Source: Undaria pinnatifida (Eukaryota > Sar > Phaeophyceae > Laminariales > Alariaceae). Taken from it: a stretch of DNA of 64,000 bases. Below, piece by piece: positions 21,423 to 30,837 of the stretch. The DNA lies in the NCBI GenBank assembly GCA_012845835.1, contig JABAKD010000015.1, positions 9,983,967 to 10,047,966 of the forward strand, read 5' to 3'. The notes under the pieces were generated by a model. That model was not told where the DNA came from, did not search any database, and worked only from the letters and a program-made list of their open reading frames with translations. Each line of letters begins with the position of its first letter. Position 1 is the stretch's first letter. The translations under genes and the position numbers were made by a program.

Positions 21423-23739
21423 GCCACTACTCCTCCTACCACCCCTACAACTACTACTGCTACCACTGCTATTACTACCACCTCCTCCTACCACCACTAC
21501 AACTACTACTGCTACCACTGCTACTACTACCGCCACTACCAATATTACTGTTACTACCACTACTACCACCAATACACCGCTGCTATTTACGGGGAAGCAT
21601 GGTAATGAGGACCAAATATGGATAGTAAAACGATCGAATTCGATGAGGTCAAGTTTGGCACAAATAATGGAACCATGAATCTGATGAAAATGTCTCGGAA
21701 TATGTATCACAAAGATATTACTTCGTCTTTTCGCTCCCGAAACCTCGTAAGCAAACGCGCCGGTCGCGAACTTCTTGAGAGTATGCCAACCCGGTCGACA
21801 CCGACCCCTCCCGGAGACGCGACCCAGACAGAAACCGGTGTCGCCCGCGACCTTGCCAAAACCCAAAACCTATTTGGCCTGCGCGAGCTTTGTGGATCCG
21901 AATACCAATTTTCTTTACGCGGGGGGCTACATCGGCCAGAGAAAGCCCTGGGGTGGCTGGAGGGGCTCGTGTGGGGGTAACTGAGCAGCAATCCTCGCCA
22001 TCCACGGAAGCGCTGAGCAAGGACGACTAGGACCGGCTCGCATTTACCACCAAGATGCATTCCCCCGAGGTACGAGAGGGGCGCTCGGCTCCGAGTCTCA
22101 TACGTTTGTATGTCGAGTATAGTCTCCATTATATCAATAATTCAATCGGTCGAAGCCACAGAAGGGCACGAGTTCTTACAATCAAAGAAATAAAGATGAA
22201 CCACGCACCTTGCAAAACCCCTTTTAGACCTAAGCGATCGAAGTCTGGAATTACCAATAGTGTACCTTATCCATGAAGAACGTTCTTCACCAGCCAGAAA
22301 CCTACCTGGTATGGTACACCTATCCCTTATCTAAGGCCAATGACATGGGAGCGAAACGTTGATGAGGACTAGGATAGATTACAGTTGAAAACGAGAATAT
22401 GTAGAGGAAGGGAAATAGGGAAATGGTTGGCAGAGAGTCATAGGAGAGATGCTACTGCTTTACGAGAGGATATTCGAACTATCGGAACGGCATCTACACT
22501 GTTGTCGAAGTGGCCAAGCTTACAATAATAGCTACAACACGAACAGCGCTCCGTAACACCGCACACCTGACGACCCTCAACGTCCTTGCTTCCCGTGATA
22601 ATCTGCATAAAGTCTAGTTGGAGGCCCACGCAGGCGTCTTCGGCCTTGATGGGTAACGCCGCCATATCTTCTCCGCACAGTGAGATCTTTGCCTAACGGG
22701 GTGGCAGCGGTAGGTGGTTGCGATTGCGAAGAGTCGGGGTAAGGGTTAGGATCTAGAGTGTACAGTTTTGTTTAGAGAAGCTTTTATACAACGGACCTTT
22801 TCGTAATGCCGGAGAAGCGCAAACGAGGGATACACAAAATTCCTCGAAATCCATACTGTACCCTCGGTAATGATTCAGGGGTGCTGGAAAAAGGCGGCTG
22901 TTATAGCACGAACTCCAAAACCTATCGCGCTAAGCCGATTTTGCAATCACAGGCGATTGATTTCAGAGAAACAAGCTAGTGTGAGACCAGCATCATGTAC
23001 ACCACCGCTATGATAATGATGATGATGATGACCATCATCATCATCATCATCATCCTCATCATTGTCATCATCATCGTCATCATCGTCATAGTCATCATGG
23101 TCATCATAATCATAATCCTGATCAGTCGTCCTCGTCATCATTATCATCACCATCATCATCGTCAGAGCCAAAGGCACGGTTCTCGCAAGCGCCTGTCGTG
23201 GCATTGATTTTAAGGATTCTCACACGTTGAACCACTTCTTCTCGCTCGACGTCAGCGCAACCCGACCCGATCCATCCTGTGAGGTGTGGAAGCCTCCTGA
23301 CCCGACTCGTTGCGACCCGTGAGATTTCGAACACCTCCTGACTCGACCCGACTCGACCCGCGAGAAGAGTTTAGAAATATCTTGACCCCAGCTACGACTA
23401 GCCAAAATTCCCGTTTTTCTCGAACGCTGCCGTTCGTCACACCGATAAAAAAACGCTGTCATCATAGGCATCTTTGATAAGCACCTGCCAAAATCTTCGG
23501 TATCGAACGGCGGCCAACTTCGGGTTGAAAACCTCGGCCCTAAGGAACATGAGGAGAAAGTCATCTGAAGGACTGGGAGCTCCGTTCCACGCCGGCCTCT
23601 CCGCGAGGTCAGCCCTCACTGCCGACAAGCTCGCCTCGACAAGCTCCGCGGTTTCTTCCACCAGAAGCTGGCGGTATCGGAAAAAGGGACGAAAAGGGAT
23701 ACTATCAACAGAGCTTACAATGTCTTCGACGAAACTCAT
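14309..23739 (-). CDS. CRAL-TRIO (Sec14-like) lipid-binding protein, five exons
   Basis: Spliced CDS on the minus strand: 23739-23485, 22692-22567, 21038-20880, 18665-18529 and 14468-14309 (837 nt, 278 residues plus TAA). The first three junctions are phase 0; the last is phase 2 and joins a split Lys codon exactly. Residues about 60-84 (DDFLLMFLRAEVFNP, then RYRRFW) fit the CRAL-TRIO N-terminal helical region. GSKDVEGRQ (119-127), LEDVETQRRGVCFLISLK (about 157-174), LPLRIGSINYCYPPSFF (197-213) and RVRIIHG fit successive parts of the CRAL-TRIO fold. The family binds small hydrophobic ligands (phosphoinositides, tocopherol, retinal) in a closed pocket and moves them between membranes; the ligand here cannot be told. 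The length is usual for a stand-alone CRAL-TRIO protein. The start ATG has an in-frame TGA directly upstream. There is no signal peptide or membrane helix, so a cytosolic protein is expected. Introns total 8.6 kb and are full of repeats. Confidence 0.85.
14469..15254. other. Intron 4 of the CRAL-TRIO gene, proximal part
   Basis: 14765-15000 is a minus-strand copy of the GATC-rich dispersed repeat, with TATATGATCTA iterated at 14930-14985. No exon was recognised here. Confidence 0.5.
15255..17650 (+). repeat. 120-bp satellite, 20 units, inside CRAL-TRIO intron 4
   Basis: Units carry ACACTCCTTCTTACAAGTGT, GGAAACCCAATAAGTCGGAT, GGCACCTCCGGGAAACGGCT, TTTTAGTCCGACTAATAACT and AACGAAAACGCACCCCGCAG. 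Starts of ACTCCTT run from 15261 to 17553 (20 copies, spacing 110-131, mean about 120.6). Variants differ by presence of the CTGTAGA and ACGAAA spacers. Confidence 0.95.
17681..17780 (-). pseudogene. Decayed copy of CRAL-TRIO exon 4
   Basis: The minus strand keeps TTCCATCAA, TTTCCTTCGC, ATGGCGTGGAAGAT, TGAGCCC and the donor edge ACAAGTGA of exon 4, reading LRMAWKMLSPSLHK. The 5' half is not alignable. Confidence 0.7.
17925..18115 (-). repeat. Dispersed repeat, inverted relative to 22335-22510
   Basis: The minus strand shares GATGAGGA-TAGGATAGA, GAACTGGCTGGCAGAG, GAGA-GTGCTACTGCTTTA, GGAACGGCAT and TTGTCGGAGGGCA. The last part recurs at 19722-19770. Confidence 0.6.
18191..18222 (-). pseudogene. 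Fragment of CRAL-TRIO exon 4
   Basis: The minus strand GATGCTGAGTCCTTTTCTGC plus ACAAGTGAG matches the last 30 bp of exon 4 and its donor. It is cut off close to the start of a TIR element at 18233. Confidence 0.6.
18233..18505 (+). mobile_element. GACGCGTGCTACG-type TIR element, compact full copy
   Basis: From GACGCGTGCTGCGATAGAGG to GTCGTAGCACGCGCC, 273 bp, ends inverted. It sits between the exon-4 fragment and functional exon 4, and is the clearest end-to-end copy of the family. Confidence 0.75.
18529..18665 (-). CDS. CRAL-TRIO gene, exon 4
   Basis: Codes residues 181-225 plus two bases of codon 226. The acceptor is CTCGAGCTAG|GTC after a pyrimidine-rich stretch; the donor is ACAA|GTGAGT. 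It contains MMDTMQGALPLRIGSINY and PPSFFRVAWKIMSPFLD, the segment that forms the ligand gate in this fold. Two broken copies of this exon lie further 3' at 18191-18222 and 17681-17780. Confidence 0.88.
18722..18870 (+). mobile_element. TRIM-like element, decayed 5' part
   Basis: CAAGGCTTGGTTTGGGTAGG through CACCTTAACA (terminal repeat) and then ATGGTGTCGCGTCGGCAGACC and GTCGTGGGCTCGA of the interior. The rest is absent. Confidence 0.6.
18876..19250 (+). mobile_element. tRNA-headed SINE
   Basis: A head with a B-box (GCGGGTTCAAATCATCC) is followed by the standard body: CTCGTAGGGACTTTTTCTTG, GCGCGAGTTAG, CCCTATGCGCGATA and GACCACGGCTGGTCC, ending in an A-rich stretch. It lies in CRAL-TRIO intron 3. 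Confidence 0.65.
19555..19720. repeat. ATT/ATC microsatellite
   Basis: Iterated (TTATCA)n, (TTATTG)n and variants over about 150 bp within CRAL-TRIO intron 3. Confidence 0.95.
19795..20050 (-). mobile_element. SINE, reverse orientation
   Basis: Contains CAAGCCGTGGTCACAGGTGT, GCGCGCATAGGGTTCA, CTCGCGCTCTCGC, AAAAGAAAAAGTACC and GGGGCTCGAACC (degenerate B-box complement). Confidence 0.65.
20323..20700 (-). other. Coding-like ORF with one in-frame TAG, nested in CRAL-TRIO intron 3
   Basis: The minus frame is open from about 20688 to a TAG at 20500-20498, then again to a TAG at 20325-20323 (57 codons). The upstream part is polar and charged (EGIKLALRDRQASFTEKDRE); the downstream part is hydrophobic and protein-like (FPNFVFMADNLIPGLRDPAL). 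CTTTAG|CAG at the stop would serve as an acceptor, so the second part could be an exon. Family not recognised. Confidence 0.35.
20880..21038 (-). CDS. CRAL-TRIO gene, exon 3
   Basis: Codes residues 128-180, 53 whole codons. The acceptor is GTTGCAG|GTG and the donor CAG|GTATGC. The stretch VLLAALEDVETQRRG then VCFLISLKTVKLSQ is the helix plus central strand of CRAL-TRIO. It is the clearest single family match in the gene. Confidence 0.85.
21310..21580. repeat. ACT/ACC trinucleotide microsatellite
   Basis: (TAC)n, perfect at about 21389-21422, with degenerate CCT/ACC/CAC interruptions over about 270 bp. It gives long spurious ORFs on both strands. Confidence 0.95.
22335..22510 (+). repeat. Dispersed repeat shared with 17925-18115
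   Basis: See the partner at 17925-18115 (inverted). Both lie in introns of the same gene. Confidence 0.6.
22567..22692 (-). CDS. CRAL-TRIO gene, exon 2
   Basis: Codes residues 86-127, 42 whole codons. The acceptor is CCGTTAG|GCA and the donor CAG|GTGTGC. It includes LQLDFMQIITGSKD followed by EGRQ, the usual lead-in to the first strand of the lipid-binding domain. The polypyrimidine tract is weak, so the exact 5' edge is less sure than the 3' edge. Confidence 0.75.
22693..23484. other. CRAL-TRIO intron 1
   Basis: Contains an ATC/ATG microsatellite (about 23009-23165) and a degenerate GACCCG minisatellite (23225-23375: CGACCCGATCC, ACCCGACTCG and similar). Confidence 0.6.
23009..23165. repeat. 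ATC trinucleotide microsatellite
   Basis: (CAT/ATC)n with GTC and ATA interruptions over about 155 bp. Confidence 0.95.
23485..23739 (-). CDS. CRAL-TRIO gene, exon 1
   Basis: Codes residues 1-85. It begins at the ATG at 23739-23737, preceded in frame by TGA, and ends at CAG|GTGCTT after RRFWQ. It carries the acidic, helical N-terminal lobe with the FLLMFLRA motif. Unspliced, the frame stays open for only 15 more residues. Confidence 0.85.
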
Positions 23740-23960
23740 TCATTGGTCAAAACGCCGAAACACTGATGCTTCGGGATGATTCATTGATCAACACACGCAC
23801 AATAGATCGGGCGAGCAAAAGCAAAACACCACAAGATAAACACGCACACAAAACGTATTTCCAAATTTTCACACCCCCGGCTTCTCCAGAACAAAAAAAA
23901 AAGGTGAACAAGTGGCAATCTACCCGCCCTCATCCACACAAACAGCAGCAGCACAATCTA
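23740..23960 (-). promoter_or_regulatory. Upstream region of the CRAL-TRIO gene with CCAAT motif
   Basis: Reading toward the gene, TTGACCAATGA lies immediately before the start codon, preceded by GAAGCATCAGTGTTTCG and TTGATCAATGAATCATCCC. The same words are repeated several times at 49800-50150, so this sequence belongs to a repeat family. No TATA box is evident; promoter activity is inference. Confidence 0.35.
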
Positions 23961-26710
23961 GAGTAGCCTCAGCTTCTCGCTAGGCTACCCGTGCTGCTGT
24001 GTATTCGGGCTGTCCGTGGTATTGTACACCTAGAGTTAGGGCTAGAGTAGGGGGTCTGTCTGTTTTGGTGGTGGCTCGGGGTCATTCACGCGAGTAACCC
24101 CTCTGTTCCTTTACGGTCTTAAGCTATCACGACTTGTTGATATGGCTATATGAACCCGCAATGGAATGATAACCTACGCCGTCGTCCTAACATTATGTTG
24201 TAACGCTATCCTTTCGGTCTTCCCGGGATCTAACGTGGGTTACCCGTGTTAGCAGTAAATAGGCGATGCGGAGTAACATCATGTAGCTGTGTTAATATAT
24301 TTAACCGAGATCCCGGTGCGCCGAGTAACACACTTGCCGAGCAAAAAGCCCCCAAGTGTTTTCGTCGGTGAGAAACAGGGTCACTCGTGCGAGCGGCTCA
24401 AAACGGGCAGCGCAAAAGAGGGTGTTAACATGTATTAACATCCCGCCTACCCTGGCCTTGGTCATCCCGCCATTACCATGCGCACGCACGTGTGACGTGT
24501 AAGTAGCCCAATTTTCCTGCTGATAGATGGTGCGCGTTCCGTCCTGATCCCGCGTTAATATGATGACCTTTCGTGCGGCCCTCAGGTTGACGTGGAGAAA
24601 AATCGCTTGTCAAAATTTTTTGAATAGCATGAAAGTTCAACTTGAGGTTTTAATTACACTGTCCCCCCCCCGAGGGGCGGCGAGAATAGAAATCCGAGAT
24701 TCGAAATTCGGTATTCCAGATTCCGAGAAGAGACCATTCTGAATATGGCTCCTCGACCTCGTGTCATGCGGTGCTCCACGTAGACGGGTAGTCTATATAT
24801 TCGGTCATGGTTGGGACGAAACCAGGTGGTAGTAGATGTCACAGTTAAGTCAAGGCCGTCATAGATGGGCGAGTAAGAAATGACGGCGATGGTCTATGCA
24901 TGCCACCCCACCTCGTTCATTGCCTGTTGTTATATACTGTCCCCTAGACTATGATATTGTCAGCCTTGTGTTCAGGCAGCAAACCAACGGGCAAATTAAT
25001 AAAAACACCACCAGTCATGAGGAGAGCGCTTCCCGACACCGACAGCCCTGCGCCCCCCTCTCGGGGACACCGTGGCACTCGCCCTACGGTGCTACTATCC
25101 CGGGGTATATTGCAGGGCAAGTCACCGCATCATTGTTGTTGGGACCACGACTGCAGTGCATCCACAATTATCATGTGCACGCACGTGTCATGTGTGTACC
25201 ATAGATTATGGCCTACTCTGCTTGCCGTTTTTTGTTTGCTAACCTTCCAGATATTGGGACGACACCTTACCTGTCCATTGGACGGGAGAATGGTGGTCTT
25301 GACCTCTGGAAACGCTGCGGATTCGATGGTGGTGCCCGTCGCCATTGCTTTGTCAGTGCGAACTCGAACAAAAGGGAGATGATCCGTGCTTCCACTGCTG
25401 CTGCCGACAGACAGACAGAAAACGAAATGTTGTGTAAAATAGCGACAACAGTTTACAGCAGGAAACGCATATGCATCCTAGGCGCGTGTAAAACAGGGAG
25501 ACCCTATTTCCTCTTGGTTCGTACGGATTGCGACTACTAACAAGGGGTGCTTGGTGCGTGCTTCTGATGCTAAGCAGCTGCTGCTGTCAACGGACAGGAA
25601 ATAAACCGCCGTGTAAAAGAGAGGCAGCAGCGTTAGTATACGTGCGTAGTCGTAGTGCGGCTCTTTTCCCTCTTTGTACGGTTTGAATTGGATGAATGTC
25701 ACACTCTTACGTCTGATACGAGTTGCGATCATACAACATGCAGCTGGTACGTACGCAGTGCGATTATTGAATTGGATGGACGTGCAAAGGGTCAGGTTCC
25801 CAATAGAACCAAAGCATGCCTACGTGTATACGAAAACCCCTCGATGACGTTTCCCCGACGTCGAGGAAGTCTAACATCTCCGTAGTCCTCGATTGCGTTA
25901 CCCCGCCACCGAGTGATACAGTCCAGATCTCGAGAAGGTTATCCCGCCGCCGAGAAGATCCGATACCAAATGGTGTCCTGAAACCTGTCTCACGGACTCC
26001 CGATGAAGCTATGACACCATCGACAAGATCCGATACGACGGAGTGCTCTCATACCCGTACAGATTGAAGCCGGTCGCCCCGAAGGTCTAGTGGTTAATCT
26101 CGAACACTACCAAGGTTGGAGTTAGGGATTCCAAATCTCGACATGCATGGGGATTCTTATTTTCTAGGGACACAAGGTGCCGAGAGCGCTTTATAGCGTG
26201 TGTAAGCATAACTCGACGCGAGTCGACGAGGGAGGAACAGGGCTGAAGTCTTCTCCCCATAAATTGAAGGCGCGTGCAGTAGTGGGGAGGGGGGAGAAGA
26301 GCCTGTTTAGTGGCCCCGGGTATACGTTACGTCTAGGGAGGGAGAAGGACAAAGAAATAGGGCAAATATTGTAGAAAAAAATACCAAAAGAAAAGAAGGT
26401 GCACTCCAAATATTGTTCTTTGTCCCACTACACGACAATGGAGTTGTGTCCCATACATCAGCTGAGGGCTGCTTATGTCGGAGGACCCTTGGCGGTGTGA
26501 CGAGCTGCGCCCGCCCCCTACTCGCCACTCTCTTCAGCCGAGTATTGACCGGTTGTCCGGGCTTCCACTGAGCTCGCTCAAACTGAGGCTGTTTTTCACG
26601 TGAATACACCGACGCGTACCGTCTGGAATAGAAGTGGAGGTCGTATCGTCCGAGGAGCGATAAGAACCAAGAAAATAACAAATTTTCATATTCTTGAACC
26701 TGTCACGATC
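23961..26710. other. No gene confirmed; scattered repeat fragments
   Basis: 24340-24500 shares CACTCGTGCGAG-GGCTCAAA with 54660-54690. 26070-26150 has a tRNA-like A-box (GGTCTAGTGGTTAATC). 26220-26345 is a SINE-body fragment. 25816-26067 is an 83-codon polar ORF on the plus strand with no recognised domain. Confidence 0.4.
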
Positions 26711-26713
26711 ATA

Positions 26714-26958
26714 TTACAAAGATCCATTGCTAACAGGGGTCATTTAATGCCTATGGGGTCATAACTCTGTCAATTCTTCGTCGATAACGGTAAACGATAG
26801 TTGGATTGTTTGCATAGGCCTTATGGTCACGGCGCAAACACAAAAAAAATTAAAAATATGATGTTCTGGCCGAGATATTGCGAAAATTACCAGAATTTTC
26901 CGGTGAATTTTTTGGAACATGATAAGGCCTTCACCCCTGTTAACAATAGATCTCCGTA
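26714..26958 (+). mobile_element. ~245-bp MITE with long TIRs in a TA site
   Basis: The left end (AGATCCATTGCTAACAGGGG) and the complement of the right end (GGAGATCTATTGTTAACAGG) match over about 30 bp. TA borders both sides. The homologue at 56999-57249 is in the opposite orientation. Confidence 0.8.
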
Positions 26959-27130
26959 CTAGAATATATACAAGCTTCTCCTTCGTGATGTGGTCGGCTT
27001 GAAGTCCCGGGGTGTATCAAGTTGGAAAGGGGGACGAAAGCTATCCAACACTAAGGGCAAGTAACACCGACCAGCCCAGAAGATTTTATAGCTCAAGTCT
27101 ACGACACACGCATAATAAATGTAAAATTTC

Positions 27131-27223
27131 TTAGCCCCTTTTCGTGGAGCCCCCAAATTCCTCCCTATACTAACTTCAAGTAAATTTGTCCCCAAAACGG
27201 GTTTCCAGTTGTAAAGGGGTTAA
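27131..27223 (+). mobile_element. TTAA-flanked MITE (piggyBac-like)
   Basis: 93 bp; TTAGCCCCTTTTC.. to ..GTTGTAAAGGGGTTAA with the family core ACTAACTTCAAGTAAATTTG. Confidence 0.75.
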
Positions 27224-27349
27224 TATCTGTTACCTGGCACGATGTCACGACCATAAAAACACATACTTAGTACATGCTTGTCAGAAATATGCACAGCCAG
27301 ACGGACCTCACATTGTGCTTTTGTTAGCGATACAGTGGTGGTCCCTATA

Positions 27350-27515
27350 TGGTGACGGTACGTACACTATAGGGAGGAATACCGGCACTATAGCGGCAAA
27401 CGGCAATACTCCGTATATTGCCACCAGCGATGTTTCCCATCTGTGCCAAGCGATTTCACAGGCACTATAGCGGGAAACCGGCACTACTCAACCGGCGCTA
27501 TAAAGGGACCGCTAC
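27350..27515 (+). repeat. Dispersed repeat with CACTATAG motifs
   Basis: CGGCACTATAGCGG, GCAATACTCCG, GCGATTTCACAGGCACTA and GGCACTACTCAACCG recur at 59900-60065; related motifs occur at 55060-55225. Confidence 0.65.
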
Positions 27516-27934
27516 TTTGTAAGTATGCTTTTAGTGCAAGAACGACTCAACAAGATATGCCGGTTTTATACCGTGTGGAAAGGTGGCAGCTTCGATGCCT
27601 ATGCTGTGACAAACTAATTCGCTCTGTTTTTGCTCTACCCCAACCTCTGCTCAGCGCCAGCTACTGCATGATCTACTGCTGCAGAGCCGACAGGTTTGCC
27701 GACCTATTACATCACCACTGAGCTAGCATTGAGCTAACAGTCAGCGCTAACAGCTTGCTCAGTCTTTATTACAAGGCTCTTCGCTCCGCGGGCGGTATCC
27801 GCCCGCCACGGCCGCCGCCCGCTACGCTAAAAACAAAGTGAAGGGGACAGAGGTCCATGATTGGTGCAATTTCCGACTTGCAAGTGCCAAGAGATCCACG
27901 CCCCAGGAAAATAGCCAGGGCTGTTCATGGGTCA
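27516..27934. other. No gene seen
   Basis: 27770-27825 is GC-rich with an imperfect GGGCGG..CCGCCC inverted pair. Nothing else recognised. Confidence 0.35.
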
Positions 27935-28260
27935 GGTCAAACCTCACGGGTCGGGTCGGGTCGGGTCAGGTCACTTGAACCGACCTGACCCTCAAAAAAT
28001 TCGAGACGCCTTGACCCGGCCCAATCCAACCCGCGACATTTTGAAACCCTGTAACACGCCCCTACCCGACCCGCGAGATTTGAAAAGCTGTGGGCCCGAT
28101 CCGACCCGGCCCGTGAGGTTGGAGCGCCTCCTGACCCGACCCGACCCGACCCGACTCGCGACATTTGAAAGCCTGTTGATCCGATCCGACCCGGCCCGCC
28201 AGATTCCGATTGACCCGTGAGGTACGGGTTTCATGCGAGTCGGGTCGACTGGCCCCGTGA
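27935..28260 (+). repeat. Degenerate GACCCG minisatellite
   Basis: Blocks of (GACCC or GGGTC) separated by GCGACATTTTGAAA-like linkers, with inverted halves (GGTCGGGTCGGGTCAGGTC, later CCGACCCGACCCGACTCG). Also at 23225-23375, 30000-30290 and 51110-51330. Confidence 0.8.
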
Positions 28261-28891
28261 TGTATGTCACGATTCACAATCGAAACCCACACGTCCAAAC
28301 ATGTAACCGTTGGTACCTGGTGTGATATAGAACTTGGTCTGTTGGTTGGTCCTTGGTCCTTGATCCCTCGTACATTCCCAGGATGTCGTGCGCTACTTCT
28401 GTTTCCCCTTTTTTGTTTCAGTTTTTTGTTTGCAGCATTTTGTAGTGTGCACGCGAAAAATGAGAGCGAGCACAACCCACACATCCGCACTTAGCCGTGC
28501 CCGTAGCGCTAGACCCATGGGTCGACCCGACAGCTCTGACCCGACGAGCGAGCGAGCTGTGCAGTCTCGGTCCCCGGCAAGCAGCCTAGCTGAGCCGCCT
28601 CCGGCAGCAAGCCCATCTGGGGCGGTGGATCTGTTAGCAGGGGCTGCGATCCACAAGGATCTGGGGTCTGCTGCTGGTGCTGCTGTCGGTCGGTGCTGCT
28701 GCTGCGGTTGCTGCTGCTTCGACGACTGCTCTTGCCTTCTCGCGTTTGGTCATACTTCGCATAATATTTCGCACATGGGTTTTTATTATGCCATGTCTCG
28801 TCTTTATTAGTGTACCTTCCAAGAACGTGTGGCCTGGCTTTTTTAGTGGAAATGGATGGATGCAAACATCAACACAGCAATAACTGAATGA
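28261..28891. other. No gene seen
   Basis: A GC-rich stretch (28500-28740) gives overlapping ORFs on both strands that end in Ala/Cys-rich GCTGCT runs. No recognisable domain. Confidence 0.35.
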
Positions 28892-29821
28892 TAATGAGGC
28901 GCGCGAAGCGCGCAGCGCTGAACCTTTTTTTCTTTGTTTTTCAAGGGAGAAAAGCCTCTTCATATCAGATCGCATACGAGGGTAGGGTGCCTCGAATTAT
29001 TTTCTCTGTGCGTAGTTTTGTGTAAATCAACGTTGTTTTCGGCCACGTTTGTCCACCGCACTCAAATGTACACGGCACCAAGGCCAGCCGTCAAGACGGG
29101 TCCTGTGTACGCACAAATAACAGACAACTCCTCTCGAGCTGGTTTCACTGGAAGTCGTTGAGAGTTCGTCGAGGTACGTGCGACAACGTGTGTTTTCACA
29201 AGCACCAAAACTGGGTTCCTATCACAATAACGTGTTTTTCAAGTTTTCAAAACATCGTACCAGCATCGTACCAGAAAAGTTGGCACAGAGTTAGTTCGGC
29301 CCAACGATGTACTCACAAAAAGAGTAGAGTTAGTTCCGCCACATGATATAATACCCACATGAGTGTGTCTGACGTATCACGCAGCGTACAAAGTTTTCTT
29401 TCAACCATCCATCGGTCGTGCTCACAGCTGACGTTTTTGAAAAAATATCTAAAATACCCATAGGTAAAAAGCCCACACGTGCGGCTGCACACATCAGAGG
29501 ATTGCCTGTGCTTCATCACCTCAAGTTATTTGTCATCTCTGCCGCACTCATCGAACTCCAGTGCAACTGCAGTACCATTGCTTGCCTGGTGCATGCAACA
29601 CAGACCGAGCTCTGCAATAATCGGAGACTCCGAGTATCCTTTTTAATTTTGATGTAAATCCTCCTTCGCGCACCTACATGTAACCGTCGTGTAAATGTCA
29701 TACACTAAACGGTACCCACAAAAAGAGTAGAGTTAGTTCTGCCGCACATACATTACAAGGAACCCCATATATGATGCATCGCAGATATGACTACTGCAGG
29801 TGTTGAGGGCGCGCCTCATTA
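28892..29821 (+). mobile_element. ~930-bp element with TAATGAGGCGCGC ends
   Basis: Ends are TAATGAGGCGCGC and GGGCGCGCCTCATTA. A homologue lies in reverse at 42089-43060, sharing the CCTCTTCATATC..CGCATACGAGGGTAGGGTGCC block, the CGTTTGTCCACCGCACTCAA block and the 85 bp next to the right end. No long ORF. Confidence 0.65.
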
Positions 29822-29999
29822 CCACCAATTACTAGTACCTACGGCCTGATCCGACACGAGATTCGCCCAAAACGGTTATATGCCTGATGCGAGTAGCAAC
29901 TGCCTGTTGTTGCTATTTTTCTACTCGCTATGATGACATGTGATCGGAATATCGGCACGAGAGAGGTTTTGAGACAGGAAGTGGCAAGTTTTGGATCAT

Positions 30000-30290
30000 G
30001 TTCGGACTCGTGAGTCGGATCCGCGGGTCCGATCCGGGCACGACAATTGCTCTCCGGCATGCAACTAAAAGTTTAAAAAAAGGCGGATCCGCGGGTTCGA
30101 CCCGCGGGTTCGACCCCAGAACCAACCCGCGGGTTATTGTGGTTTCATCCGCGAGTGACCTGTGTCTCGCGGGTCATGAACCGACCCGACCCATGAGATT
30201 TTGAAATTTCTTGCCCCGACCCGACCCGACCCGCGACATTTTGAAACCCCCCTGCCCCAACCCGCGGATCGGGTCATGACCCGTGGGAAC
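30000..30290 (-). repeat. Degenerate GACCCG minisatellite
   Basis: GGATCCGCGGGTCCGATCC, GGTTCGACCCGCGGGTTCGA and CCCGACCCGACCCGCGACAT, with the same TTTTGAAA linkers as at 28 kb. Confidence 0.75.
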
Positions 30291-30837
30291 CCCTAAAAAA
30301 GTCCCAAACGCCATTCACGCATGAATCACACCACCCGCACGAAAGAGAAAGGACGCCGAGACAAGAGTCATGTAGACTACCTGGTACCAGTAAATCTTCA
30401 ACGTATCTACTGAGGTGTCGACAAGTGCTCATGCCGACCGGCCATGATACTTGCGTACTCATTATGTCGCTCGATACATACAGCCCCTAAAATAACCCGC
30501 AACTCTTGAGGCAGACACACACTTCACCATATCGTATGCCCTAACCTGTAACCTCCGCCCTGCTAGTCTAGGTCCAGAACGGTGTACCCTCATGGCTGAC
30601 TGTTAGCTCAGTGGCTGTGGTGTATCTATAACCACGGCATGCCGTACATGCCCGTTGCTGTACTGAGGTGTCGACACGTGCTCGTACCGGTCATGATCTA
30701 CCCTTTGGTATGTAGCCATCGGATGATATTGCTCGATAGCCCCTAGGATCGTTCCTAACGAACCTATAATTAATTTCGGTTTTTAACGAAAGTTTCGATT
30801 TTTCCCGAAATTATTTCGGAAGAACCTGAAAATTTCA
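30291..30837. other. No gene seen
   Basis: A short duplication (TACTGAGGTGTCGACA-GTGCTC at about 30408 and 30662). Otherwise unassigned. Confidence 0.4.

Larger units (their letters stand above)
21039..22566. other. CRAL-TRIO intron 2
   Basis: Holds an (ACT)n microsatellite at 21310-21580 and a dispersed repeat at 22335-22510. No additional exon was recognised. Confidence 0.6.

Noticed and set aside
21283-21866. Tyr/Leu/Thr-rich and Ser/Val-rich frames
   Set aside because: Products of the ACT trinucleotide microsatellite on either strand.
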